A stretch of DNA of 64,000 nt from Cycas panzhihuaensis (Eukaryota; Cycadophyta). Position numbers and translations under genes: made by a program. Shown here piece by piece: positions 33,392 through 45,022 of the stretch; the stretch's first letter is position 1, and each line of letters begins with the position of its first letter. Location: positions 71,927,741 to 71,991,740 of the forward strand of contig CM041465.1 of the NCBI GenBank assembly GCA_023213395.1. The letters are read 5' to 3'. The notes beneath the pieces were generated by a model. It ran no database searches and was not told the origin of the DNA. It was given only the letters and a program-made list of their open reading frames with translations.

Positions 33392-36300
33392 CCTCTCCTC
33401 TTTTATTTTATTTCTAAAAAAATGAAACATATATGCCTAAATTCCCCCTAACCAATATGCACAATAATGATTCTAAATCCCCTGATTAACTATATGAAGA
33501 GTGAAAAAGTGTTTACTGTTGTCGCACATAGTAATGACCAAGTAAAGGCATATCATTGAAAGCTTTAAATATGTTTAATACATAAGAAAAATGATCGTTA
33601 TTTTCACTTCGGATTCCCCTGTTGCATAGTGGAAGCAAAAGAGTAAATGTTAACTTAATAGTCAAATAGAAATAATCTTTAATTGATCAAATTTCTAAGT
33701 GTTGAAACCGAGAAAAATGTGGATCATGGAGCTCTATTTTATAGTCATTAAAGGTCACTTCCAGGTGTCAAAATAAGTCATTAATATTCATTATGGAACA
33801 TGTTTTAGTAGCCGTCATTTCCTTTTTAGATAAATGTAATTTTGATCATGTAAGTGTACGCATTTGTTAGCTCATACATCCATAAAAAATTTGATTGAAC
33901 ACGTGGAATTGTCATGCCTTAATTTTATTGAAATTACAAGTCAAAAGCATGAAAAAGGGTAGTGTTTTCTTTCATTAAGGATCAATGGTGTGTCAAAATA
34001 GAGTTTTTTAAGGTTTGTCATAAACCAACCCACCCTCGCCCCCCCCCCCCCAAAAAAAAAAATTAATATGATTATGAGTGTATAAATGCATGTGTTTATT
34101 AGCTTTACTGTCCATCACAATTCGGTTCAGAACAAGGTATGATTATGTCTAGGTTTAAATGAAATGAGGTTGGAGAAAGACTTAAGTAAAATTGTTATAT
34201 AAAATAACTGAAAACTATAAAAGAAAATCTAATTAAACTATTGTATATGTGTGCATGCTTTATGAGAGATGAGTCAATGTGACTCTTACCCTTGACCTGT
34301 TAGCTACAAATGGACTCACTAATACCCCCTAACCAATTACTCTAAACACTCTCATCGAGAACAAAAACTAATGAAATATAATTTAAACATTACAACCCTT
34401 CTTATTACAACATTGATAAACATTAAACGTTGAAGACCAACATCATATATATCATACCGCCATCAAAAACTAATTTTCACACTTGTCATTGAAATACATG
34501 ATTACCTCAAAAGCAATAAACAATGATATCAAAGTAGATTAATATTGAATAAAGTTCATCACCTAGTAAACAAAATATGCAATGAATTGTTTAGTTCATT
34601 ATTAGAAGCATGATGATAACTCAATTGCATCTTAAGCGATTGATCAACCAAGAGAAAAAAAAAGTGTAAATAATGTCAATGAGTGACATGAACGTTCACT
34701 CAAATGGTGCACCAAACAATATGGAATACATTGGTTAACACACCATTAAGGGAAGATTAATGATGTTAGAGGAGAACCTTGCTAAATATATATGGAGCTC
34801 ATTATATCACTAAGTTCAACAATGAGAAAAACAATGATTTGATTAACATGTAAACGGCAACTCAAAGACCGATAATCAACAATTCTATATTGAATGAAGT
34901 TATGGCTTAAATAAGTATGTTTGGGCAATCAACAAGAAAGATGGACGATGGCAGATTTCCTGTCGTGATGGATTCTATGAATGGGCTATACTTATGCTTA
35001 ACCACTAAATGTTTTCTACATAGTGGTGGATGTGTTTTATATTTATTTCTTGCTTTGATACAACCAACAATGATAAACAAGCTAAAAATGGGTGAATATG
35101 AAGTAGATTTAACCAGATACCAACTATAAGTCATGGGATCTGAACATCAGAAGGCTAACACATAGTTGGCTTTTCAATAACATACATGTTATCATCAAAC
35201 TAATGTGAATATACTCCAAGGTTCAGTAGTCAATAAATCGGTGGGGTTAGCTTAAGTAAGGATGAACAAAGATAGCATCCTGATATTAGATGTGAATTTG
35301 AAGGGAAGTTTGTCGAAAGTAGCATGGGGTGTCAATATATGCATAGCATAATTGAAACGAACCGACAAATGATCTCTAAACACAAGCAAGAAAATAATAA
35401 TTGATTTATGATTATGAGAACAACACTCGATCCTTAAAGGACATGTAGGCAGTCGAGATTCAATTATGGTTTTAATGGCATTTGCCATGGCTCAACCAAT
35501 AGTAAAACTGAAAAGGACAACATAAAAGACTAAAAAGATTATCATGCAACTATGGATGAAGGAAATCAATGCAAGAATAAGAGGACATGGCCAATTTTGA
35601 GAGACATAAGTAATGGAATCAAAAATTTATTAGTATTAAGTCTTGCTTTTTTATGAAGCATAAAGAGATACAACTTATCTTTCAAATGTTTCACTCAAAG
35701 ATATGATTGTTGATTCAACACCATCTCATTTCCTTCATAGTGTTTGAATCCTTTAGTGCATGCTCATCCCCCACACCTCTGCTTATTCAATGGAACACTC
35801 AGTTTCTCATGAAAACAAATAAAGAAGATAGCGATAAATCAATAAGTAAGCAAACACTAATTAGCAATCCTCTTCAACTTTTTTATTTTTTTGGGATCCA
35901 ACCGAACCCAATCCTCTTTCATTAGAGTGAGATATATTGATACAATATTTTATTCATTGGGTCTATTTGATTTGTTGAAAAATTGACCAAGGAGATCACC
36001 CAACCACCCACTTAATTAATATTAATAAATGCTAAATATTAAAATGAACGTTAATACTGAATCCACCACAAAGGGGGTGTTATAAGAATAAAATAACATT
36101 AAAAAGGGGGAAAAAGCACCCCTTGGACCTAATTGTTTAACACAATACTAAAACAACTATCAACATAATGTCTCTTGGGCATATAAGTTTGTCGATGCTA
36201 AAGATAGCCACTGAAAGTTTGATACAGAAACTGAAAGACTAAAAGTTGATATCTGAAATGCTGAAAGATTGGAACAAAAATCTTTAGAGAAAATCAATGT

Positions 36301-36465
36301 TGGAGACATTTGAAGTGATGAAGATAATGCCATATTGGAATCTCCATCATAAATAAGATATGGAATAAAAGTGGAAAGCAGTAACCAACCCATCGTTAAA
36401 TATCTAGAATAGGACACTTTTAGAAGCAAATCACTATAAAAAATATTATTGTGGTTGAAGTACAT
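33392..36465. other. AT-rich intergenic DNA
   Basis: I see no gene. A homopolymer pair C13-A11 lies at 34039-34062. Short open frames at 34917-35129 and 35252-35488 have no recognisable motif. Confidence 0.5.
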
Positions 36466-37620
36466 GGCAAGCTAAATCTAAAATGACACCTCCAAAGAGA
36501 TTTGAAATCCAAACTCCAAAGACAAAAGAACAAGAGGCCTTAGAAAGAAACAAGGAGGTGTCTATAAAATTAGGTAGGTAGCTATTAGTTTGTTGATCAA
36601 ATTAATCCACAATCATATTTGGAACAATTTGGAATTGTTGAAGAACTAGAAAGGGTTAGGCAGAAGAAGGAACCAAACTCTAAAAATCAAGATCGAAGGC
36701 TAAAAATGGTAGATCCTAAGAACTAGAAAATTGTTTGTGAAAATGTTGACAAATGACAATTACTGCAAATTAGAACCAATGTTGAAGATCTAATAATCTC
36801 AAGCCATTAATCAAATATTGAAGTAGACCAATCGAGGTTGAGATCGAGAAACCTATGGAAATGTCAAGGATGTCAACAACTGCATCTCTAAAGAGTAAAG
36901 TGTTGGCCAATGCCAATCACTAAATCAACTAGCACTGGCAACATGTAGAAATAATTTAAACAAGCTACTAAAAAAAAGATCACAGTTGTGCCAAACCGAA
37001 AGATTGTGATTGAACCAACACAAAGTAGAAAAGTTGTTGCCAAGTGTGTAACAACAAATAAAAATCTACAAAGAAGGAGTACCATAAGAGAAAGGCACTA
37101 AAGCACTACTGAAGGGGCAATAGAATTCATGACTGAAAACTCAAAAGAGTGACTAGAACCGAAGCCAAAAAATCTATAGCCAGAGCAAAAAAGAGACGGT
37201 TTTGCTTATAACTATCATCATCATTTTGAAACTGAGAAACTACTTGTTCCAAGAGGTGCACCAGTACTACTAAAGATGGCAAAACTAAAAGGTGCATACG
37301 AAGATGGAGTAGTAAAAAAGTCAATCAATCTACAATACTAAACCAAATTTAGAGTTGAAGCAAGTGTGTTGAAAGAAAGGAACAATTACCGAGTACACTA
37401 TAGGAATGAAATCTACATTTGTCATGATAGGCATGGCAAGAATAGTTATGCTAAATCTAAAATGACACAAATTGCTCCAAAAAGTCCTCAAAGAGATGGG
37501 ATCACAGAATATGCTAGAAGAAGGCAACAACCAAGGCTACAACAACAACAAAAAGAAAAAGAACATCTTGAGTCAAGAAGGAAACTAACATTAAAAAAAT
37601 CTACAAGTAGAAATCTCTAA
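36466..37620 (+). pseudogene. Unidentified coding-like stretch, Lys/Gln-rich
   Basis: The plus strand has several runs with few stops. From 36468 a 36-codon frame reads QAKSKMTPPKRFEIQTPK. About 36590-36705 reads FVDQINPQSYLEQFGIVEEL. From about 37200 to 37620 one frame with a single stop gives KLLVPRGAPVLLKMAKLKGA, then YAKSKMTQIAPKSPQRDGIT and a QQQQKEKEHLESRRKL end. The phrase KSKMT with similar neighbours occurs twice, about 960 bp apart, which suggests an internal duplication. The composition suggests a basic nucleic-acid-binding protein such as a decayed gag tail, but I do not recognise the family. Confidence 0.4.
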
Positions 37621-37982
37621 TATGGGAGTAGAGTAAGAGTGTCAAAACTAAAGAATATCACAAACCAAGTTGGCACAAGTAGACTTTTTTGTCGCTTTTT
37701 GAATTGTTCCTTATGCTCAGTCCAAAATGCCTAATGTACTATTGGTTTGCGTGTTTAAAACAACTAGCAAAAGGAGAGTGCAAAAGCTCTTGTGTAAATT
37801 AAACCCAATTGGTGGGAATAATAAACCCTATGAAATAATTGTATGCTTAGACAAATCCTACTCTATTTGTTGCATACTTCCAATGGCATCACAAGTCAAT
37901 GTTTTCATTGTAATGGTTTCTCTATCTGATTACAATGATCCCTAAGAGCAAAGAGCTTCCCAAAAGAATCTCCTAATACAAA
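37621..37982. other. Non-coding stretch after element D RNase H
   Basis: Between the unknown stretch and the D RNase H stop there is no coding signal. On the minus strand it would be the 3' UTR or LTR of element D. It contains the left copy of the 41-bp repeat (37694-37734). Confidence 0.5.
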
Positions 37983-38870
37983 CTAAAGAAAGAGAAAGAG
38001 TTCAGTTCTATATAAAAATTTTAATACCCATTCATCGTCTTGAAAAATCTTCCAGTGACTAATATTATTAGGCATCATTGATCTAGTAATGACCTCTATA
38101 GCTCCTCCGTTCCACCCTACTACATCAGCATTGACCAATAACAAAGCAACTACTACTAAAGAATCAACGAATTGGTTTTCCTCTCTAGTGATGTGTTGTA
38201 TGTTGAAGGCTTCAGAATAATCCATTAGTTGTAGCATTCTCGATCTATATGCCTTCAATCTATTAGACTTTGCTAAGCACAAGTCTTTGATCTACAACAC
38301 GACCAATTCCAAGTCTCCAAGTACCTTCAACATTCCCACTTTCATGTCATGGGCTTTCTATAGTCTAAGTATGAGTGCTTCATACTCAGTTGTGTTGTTG
38401 GTGCATTCACAAGCTAATTTATAAGAGAGTAGATAGGATTGTCCTGTAGGGGATGTCAAGACTATGCCTACCCCTGCCCTGAACCTAGATTTAGCACCAT
38501 CAAAGCACAAGGTCCAAATGGGCGCATCCATCCCCTTTTGGGCATAGTATTCTACTTCTTCCTTAGTAGGTAGTGTTTCCTTTGAGTCCAAGAAAATGGA
38601 GTAGACACCCAAGCCATTTTCTTCAAATGTGCAACCAACATAGTCGCCTTCAAGAGCCTGCATGTGAGTAGGGTGTTTCTCCTCTCTGGAAACAGTAATT
38701 AGAACTCTTTCCGATGGGAAGGTCAAAGTCTTCATGCAATTATTTGGTATTACACCTGTTTCATTTTCTTTGTCTCTACCGAAGAGCATCCCGTAAATGG
38801 GTGGCATGTCCACCACTATCAATGTTACTAGAATAGAAATTTTGGAGTTAGAATTAAGGCTGAGCACCAA
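37983..38870 (-). pseudogene. Element D post-protease segment joined to RNase H
   Basis: The first 60 residues (LIVVDMPPIYGMLFGRD) are the end of the gypsy protease region. In the same uninterrupted frame they lead to an RNase H: D124 in LCFDGAKSRFRAGVGIVL, E162 in TNNTTEYEAL, then after a stop at about 38357 a GDLELVVLQI segment and FVDSLVVVAL with the last Asp. All four acidic positions remain. The FDGA..G.G...TNN..EYEAL pattern fits the extra, archaeal-type RNase H of plant gypsy elements rather than the one attached to RT. In the usual order RT, RNase H and then this domain precede integrase; here RT is absent. The stop is at 37983-37985. Confidence 0.75.
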
Positions 38871-38900
38871 ATCTTTTACTTAACCTATTGTGGCTACCGT

Positions 38901-39098
38901 TCAAAAATCAAAAGCCTTGACTGATTGATCTTCTTTAGAACATTCCGACTCCAATGGCTTCATAATGACATAGGGCATCACATTGTGTGTTGCCCCTGTA
39001 TCCATAATACAATTGTGAAGGATGTATCTGTCATGAACATTCATAGATAGATAAAAGGCTGGATTCTTTGATTCAGTGGACAGATAAGCACTTTGCAT
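38901..39098 (-). pseudogene. Element D retropepsin-like protease
   Basis: A short frame has CIMDTGATHNVMP at residues 30-42, with D33-T34-G35, the intact catalytic triplet of retropepsins. This is the only protease in the window with an unaltered triplet. It ends at a stop at 38901, and the same frame continues after a short gap into 38870. The N-terminal part (AYLSTESKNPAFYLSMNV) fits the strand before the active site. Confidence 0.8.
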
Positions 39099-39099
39099 A

Positions 39100-39665
39100 A
39101 TTTCCTCCTCTTCAACTATATTTAAATTATTCCTGTTTACACTACTAGATTACAACATCTCTGCAATTCTTTTCCTTTAAGAAAGCAACTTCATTGCCTC
39201 ATATAAGCTCATATTAGTAGAATATTTGTGCAAATCCTTAATTATATCATAATCTTCAGTAGGACATCTTATTGGATTTTCATGACCTCTAGGTACAGGG
39301 CTTGACCTTTAGGTATTTATAGTTCTGTTGTCCTGTTGCTTGACATTCTGACCTATAGGTCTTAAGTTATCAGCCCTCTGATTATTGTTATTGTCGAGGC
39401 CTTCTTGCCTTGTATTATAGGACCTTGTCATCACAACTAGGTTTATCTCTTGTGTATCTTATGAATCTAAGCCCCCAAATGAAGCCATAACTGAATCTGT
39501 AAAATATGAGGATGAAGCTCCCCCTTCTAAAGGATTTATTAACAAATTCTTGAATTTGATGTTTTGTTACTCAATTGACAAGTCATCTGGCTCATTTTCA
39601 TGAGTGGCCATGGCAACCTTATTATTATTATTCTGCATCATGATTGCAGGTTGTTGTGTAACCTT
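39100..39665 (-). pseudogene. Element D gag-protease linker
   Basis: The minus strand reads with few stops from the E insertion point to the protease. It contains YDIIKDLHKYSTNMSLYEAM, then RKRIAEML, which matches the 'dL......ms..e.l...qr' linker before the protease in plant gypsy elements. An Asn-rich run (NNNNQRAD) precedes it. No zinc knuckle is seen. Confidence 0.6.
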
Positions 39666-39670
39666 CCCCT

Positions 39671-40217
39671 TCTTAAACCTTATGTTTACATGTTAAGCCT
39701 ATGTATTTTATTTTTCATGTCTTATTTGTACCTTTGTACTTTAGGGGTGACTTATCACTTAAGTGATAAAGTGCACACCCACATTCTTTCCTAGTGACAC
39801 AACATTGTCACTAAAGGGTCAAATGGACCCCCATGCACTTTTGCTCACTTGAGAGTCCAAAAGGACACATGTCCTACATGCAAGGCATGTACCTTGGATG
39901 TTTGACACTTGTCAAACATCCAATGCCTTAGGTCTCTCCTTTCACTCTATATATTGAGACCTCTTCTCATGGTTCCCATAGAGAGTTGGAGCTGTATTGT
40001 TATCTTGCCGGTTGCTAATCAAGCATTATTCATTTGGAGGTTGGACCAATTCCAACTCCTCATATTTGGTATCATTTTGCTCTTTCTCTTCATGCTTTGA
40101 TCTTCCTCATGTTTGATTTCATACTTTTATTATTAGTCTAGATTATTTGCTTTCTAGAACTAGAGTGAATATAGCTTCTAGATCTTGGGTTTCTAAGGCC
40201 TTTTGGCCATTTCTACA
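39671..40217 (+). repeat. Element E 5' LTR
   Basis: Copy of 53281-53827, with about 30 differences by eye and a 2-bp indel. The first two bases are TC instead of TG. CTATATATTG near 39950 may be the TATA box. Confidence 0.95.
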
Positions 40218-40219
40218 TT

Positions 40220-40231
40220 TGGTATCAGAGC
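40220..40231 (+). promoter_or_regulatory. Element E primer binding site, tRNA-iMet type
   Basis: TGGTATCAGAGC two bases after the 5' LTR. Confidence 0.93.
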
Positions 40232-40495
40232 TAGAGGAGACTAGTTCCCTCATTACGATTACATCTTGCTTAAGGGAGAATCAAGGTAGGCTCTACTACT
40301 CCTTGGTGACAACCTTCACTCTCTGAAGGTGATCCAAGGCATGTTTTAGACCTACAATTATAGATCAAGCTTCTTGGAGCAGTGCTGAAAGTTGGAGGAG
40401 GTATACTTCTGAGATCTGAATTTCTTCAGACCTTATCTGAGGTGCAACACTCACTATTTCTTCAAAACAATGACTTTTTTTTAATTTTTTTCTTT

Positions 40496-40543
<48 letters not shown>

Positions 40544-42734
40544 ATCCTCTGTAATACAAGGCAGATTTCTGGAAGTTTTATGTATTCTTTTTGACTGAAA
40601 AGCAAATTTCAATCGCTGCACTCAGGCTGCACTAGTTTCTTAATTGTTTCTGGGTCATTTTTTACTAACAAAGTAAATTTCTTTGAACAAATCACTCGCT
40701 TCCTCTTGCTACCCCTGTCTAACTTTTGTTGCAGGCTTTGTGAAGTATAATCAGTAGGCTTTCAGCCTCTGAAAACTACTCAGTGACTCCTCCCTACTGG
40801 GTGGTCTCTACAAACCCCAGAAAGAGGCTCCAAATCATTGAAAACATACATACTGGCCACTACAAATCTTTGAGAGTGTGTCTCTCCTTCTTGCGGGACC
40901 CACAAAATGCAAACAATGACCAAATGTCACCCCTCTAAAGGCCTACGGCAGTCGTACTAGCTCCTTGTCTATTCGCGATCTGTGTGACTCACTTTACCTT
41001 CACGTGCTTGGATCTCTCTGCACAGTGGATCAAATGCAATGAAATTTTAGAGACAGTTGAGTGCTGGTTGGGCGCCCCTGTTCCTGAAATTCCAGCTCAA
41101 TCCGTGAAGTGTACACGATGTTCTCTCCATTTGCGTTATCATGGGATTGTCAGGATTCTGTGAGTCAAATTCCATTTTTCAATTTTTTGAAAAATCTACA
41201 AAGTGTCTTTGTCTTTTAAAACTTACTTTATGTTTTTTTGAATATTCTACTGAATATTCCCTTCTTAATGACCTTTAATACTTTAAATTTTAAACTTAGT
41301 CACTTTTAATCATTAGAAAAATCACCCATTTTAAAGGTAAATTCAGTTTTTCTTTTGTGATTTTCTCATATCTTCAACACAGTGACTTCACAATGAGTCA
41401 ATAGACATAATCAAGGTTTTTTTAGTGATCTCCCTCATTAAAAAGTAATATTTTTTCATTTTTCTAAAGGCTTTTTAGTCATTTAAGATTTTTTGGCTTA
41501 GTTCTTTTAAGGAAAAAAGTCAACTTTTTTTTTATTTTTTGGAGTTAAAAATCTTCATTATACTTAGTGATTTCATCAAATCACGAATGCTAAATCATTT
41601 ACTCATCTTTGGAGATTAAAATTACTTGATTAAAGGCTTCAATCAAGGCTCCCTGCGTGGTGTTCTTATTGCTCAAATTTGCAAAAAAGGTTAAATTTCA
41701 GTCTTTGTCTTTTTTGGCACTTTTAGCCTTATTTAACAGTTATTTCATGTTTGCAAGTGTTAAAAGGCATTGAAAGAAGTGATTTTTAAGTGTTGTAACC
41801 TTGTTAAAGTGATCCTTATCACTATTTCAACACTTTTCTCAAGGCACCTTGCTTGGTAATCTACTCCCCTTGGTTTCAAAAACGGCTCAAGGAGACTTGT
41901 TACTTAATAAAATCACTCATTTCTGTTGATCGTTGGGACTATTTTAAAGTCCCAACACTTGGTGCTTGGTGTCTTGAGTTTGCAAGTGACATCCATCTCT
42001 TTTTCTTCAAGCATTAAAAGGAACCCACTTGCATTTTTCAACACAAAGGCTTTGCTTATTTTCATTGAAACACTTAGCACCTTCTTCAAATGCTTACATT
42101 TTTCACATTGTACTCAAGCACTCTTTTACTTGGATTTGATAGCACTACTTCACATCATAAAGTGCTCTTGTAAAACACTCAAAGTGTTCATTTTGATGTA
42201 CTTGGTTGCTTCTTTTGAAGCTCCTTTTTGTAAACATTAATCAAGCATCTACATTATCCAAGTAAAATCTACTCTAAGTCCACTTTTCAATCCTCTAAAA
42301 GTGAACTTTAAAATCAAGTAGGAGAGGCCCGAAAAAGGTTCAAACCTTGCCTCTGAAATAAATTTAAGTTTGGTGCATTTCCTAGGGGACCAACCGACCG
42401 TACGGTCAGTGCACGACAATTAAGGTTGTTTGAGGGAAAGGAGGTTCGAAAAAGGTGTTATTGGGGCTATGAATCCCAGGAAAAGTATGGTACGTCCATG
42501 CAGATCAACCCTACCTGCCTTGTCCTAGATTTAACTTGACCAACTATTGGATCTCCTCTATAGATCAGGGTTGGACCAACTCTTTAGCCTAGTCCTCCAC
42601 CCCTCATCACTCCATTCAGTTGTTGGATCTTCTAGTAAGATCAGAATTGTTGGTTTCGTTAAAAGGTGGAACTTAAACGATAAAAGATTTGAGTTTCCTA
42701 GTTATCTACTAGCTTCAAGCCTTACAACTTCAAT
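40232..42734 (+). other. Element E long untranslated leader
   Basis: Two and a half kilobases separate the primer site from the gag ATG; copia leaders are usually much shorter. The stretch is T-rich and stop-rich. It contains the TA microsatellite and a GACCGTACGGTC palindrome near 42396. An open frame at 41926-42240 has no known motif. Confidence 0.75.
40499..40541. repeat. (TA)21 microsatellite
   Basis: Forty-three bases of pure alternating TA inside the element E leader. Confidence 0.97.
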
Positions 42735-43522
42735 ATGGATGCAATTAATATGCTAAATGCATGTACCATCAGATTAACAGGACAAGACAACTATCAAGAA
42801 TGGAAAATGATCACTCAAAATCTTTTGATAATGAATGAATTTTGGGGTTATGTTTTTGGAAGAACACCTCGACCTGTACCTGTTGTAAATGATGGTGTAA
42901 TTGTTCATCCTGATGTTGCTTGTATTGCTGCTTAGGAAGCTAAAAATGAAATTGCTTTGGCATTCTTACACATAATTATTGATGTTCATGTTGATCAAAA
43001 TATTGTGTGTGCAAAGATTTCCAAAGAAGCATGGGACATTTTGTCATCCTTGTATGAAAGGCGAGATGAAGCTTTCATATTGATGGTAAAAGCCAAGTTG
43101 TATTCTATAAAATTTGTTAAGCCCATCTCGGCTTTTCTTTCCTCCATCAAGGAGGTATGTAATGAATTGAATACATTGGGTAGTCCTTCTTCCAAAGATG
43201 AGCTTATAACTACAATTGTCAAAGTTTTGCCTAAGGACTACAATGGTTTTATTTCTTCCACTACTCGAGATGGTTCACTCAAAAGAACGTCTTTCAATGA
43301 ACTTGAAAGCTTGTTGCTTCAAGAGGAGATGATGACAAACCATCCACTTCAGCGGCATTCATGGTCAAATCTAAGGCCAACCAAAATCCCAAACCTACAC
43401 TTTCAAAGCAGTTTGGAAACATGAACATTGGTTCCTCAAAGACTAATGTTGTCTATCATTATTGTGGCAAAGTTGGCCACATAGCCCCCGATTATAGGAA
43501 GAAACAAGTAGATCTTTAGCAC
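42735..43522 (+). pseudogene. gag: Element E gag (broken)
   Basis: The ATG at 42735 opens a copia gag (RLTGQDNYQEWKMITQ..L). A TAG near 42933 interrupts it and the same frame resumes at 42957: KISKEAWDILSSLYE, then a KAKLYSIKF and VCNELNTLG segment of the UBN2 type, ending at 43424. A frameshifted zinc knuckle follows (YHYCGKVGHIAPDY, about 43451-43495). Its first and last Cys are both Tyr, so metal binding is lost. Confidence 0.9.
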
Positions 43523-43729
43523 ATATGACAGCAACAACAACAGCCACATTAGTAACATCAAAGACAACAGCAGCCATGTCAGCAATTTCAGCAGTAGCAA
43601 TTTCAGCATCAATAGCAGCAACAACCCCCTTGACCAAATTGAGGTGCCTATCGAGGAGTTCAAAGAGGAAGGGGGGGTCTTAGAGGTGGCAATCAACGCC
43701 ACTTCAATCAGTTTGCAAATGAGGATAAA

Positions 43730-44121
43730 TTGTTTTGTGTTTATCATACATCCAAGATTGATCAAACTTGGATCATTGACTCTGAGGCTACTCAACATAT
43801 GACTGAGAGTGAAGAACTCCCTTATGACATCAACGAAGGAAAAGGTCAATCTGTGACCTTCGGCAACAATGAATCAGTTAAGATTTCTAGCATAGGCACA
43901 ATTGCCCTATTCCATTCTCCTTTCAATCCTTCCTCCACATTTCCCAATGGCAATGCCTATTTCATACGTTCCATGGAGAAGAGTTTGCTATCTGTTAGCA
44001 AATTGGACAAGCAACAGTTGGGCATTTTGTTGAAGAATGGGAAATGTGTAATAAGTGAGAAAAATGACTAGGTAGTGGCTATTGGATATGAGGATCATGG
44101 CCTCTATAAAGTGGATGCTAA
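43730..44121 (+). pseudogene. pol: Element E protease, cut by element F
   Basis: The frame from 43730 has WIIDSEATQHMT where copia proteases have W..DSGA..HM, so the catalytic Gly is Glu. VTFGNNESVKISSIGTI and LLSVSKLDKQQ are the standard following blocks. A stop at about 44070 breaks the frame. At 44121 the gene is interrupted by element F and resumes at 50464. The stretch 43523-43729 is a Gln/Ala-rich run with CAG/CAA-like repeats. Confidence 0.88.
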
Positions 44122-44979
44122 TGATCCAGGAGGATCTACCATATGTTTACAGGATGCAAAAAATTCTAGGCATTGGCATAACTGAAAAAGATATGGCCAA
44201 ATGGTATCAAAATTATATGAAATTTTGTGTAAAGGTAGAAGACACATCCCACTAGATGTGTACAAAAGGTGGGGTTCAGAAAATATCATTTGATCAGAGT
44301 TCAAGCCTTGTTTTTGCATAAAATTAATCCCACAGCTAGCACAAAAAAACAGAAAATATATATTATCATTAAATGAATAAAAATGCAGTCAAATGACATC
44401 CAAATGAGCTAAAATTTTTATGAAGCGGAGGAGACATACGTTCTTATACGTGTACCAAATTTGAGTCAAATTGGAGTCCGTTAAGATCAGTTACAAGCTG
44501 TAACTTTTTAAGAATTGCATGAAGGCCACTTGGACAACATGCATTCTAGTGCTTAGTGGTTATGCTTGCATGATTGCCACTTGTTAAACATGCAATTTTG
44601 GTTTCTTTCTATAAATTGAGCCCTACTACAGGTTGGAGAGGTGGTTCTTGGAGACTTGACTTGGGAAGCATCCTTGGAGAAGTATTTTGGAGGGTTGGAG
44701 TCCCCCTTATGGTATAATTGTATCATTTATTCCTTGTAATTTTACCATTCTTTTGCTAGTTGATTTCTCCACCATTAAATGGAGATTTTCATAGTTTAAT
44801 AAAAGTACTACTCTTCATACTTTTGGATCAATGTCAAGAATAAATGATTTGGTGTAGAATTTCCTTTCGTGGGCTCATTGTTGTTTTAAAGTTATTGAGA
44901 TTTCTACACTAACTTCCAGGATCTCAAGGAGAAAAGGTTGATAATTGACTTATTCACCAACTAAGCTCATTTGGGATCA
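44122..44979 (+). repeat. Element F 5' LTR
   Basis: Copy of 49605-50463, TGATCCAGG to GGGATCA. A TATAAATTG word near 44610 could be the TATA box. Confidence 0.97.
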
Positions 44980-44984
44980 TATTT

Positions 44985-44997
44985 TGGTATCAGAGCC
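44985..44997 (+). promoter_or_regulatory. Element F primer binding site, tRNA-iMet type
   Basis: TGGTATCAGAGCC, five bases after the LTR end. Confidence 0.93.
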
Positions 44998-45022
44998 TGT
45001 GATCTTTGCTGTAGGGACTTGA

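Noticed and set aside
34917-35134. Overlapping frames on both strands
   Set aside because: Neither strand shows a known motif, and overlap on both strands suggests chance.
41926-42240. 104-codon plus-strand frame in the E leader
   Set aside because: Hydrophobic, T-rich composition and no motif; best explained by base composition.
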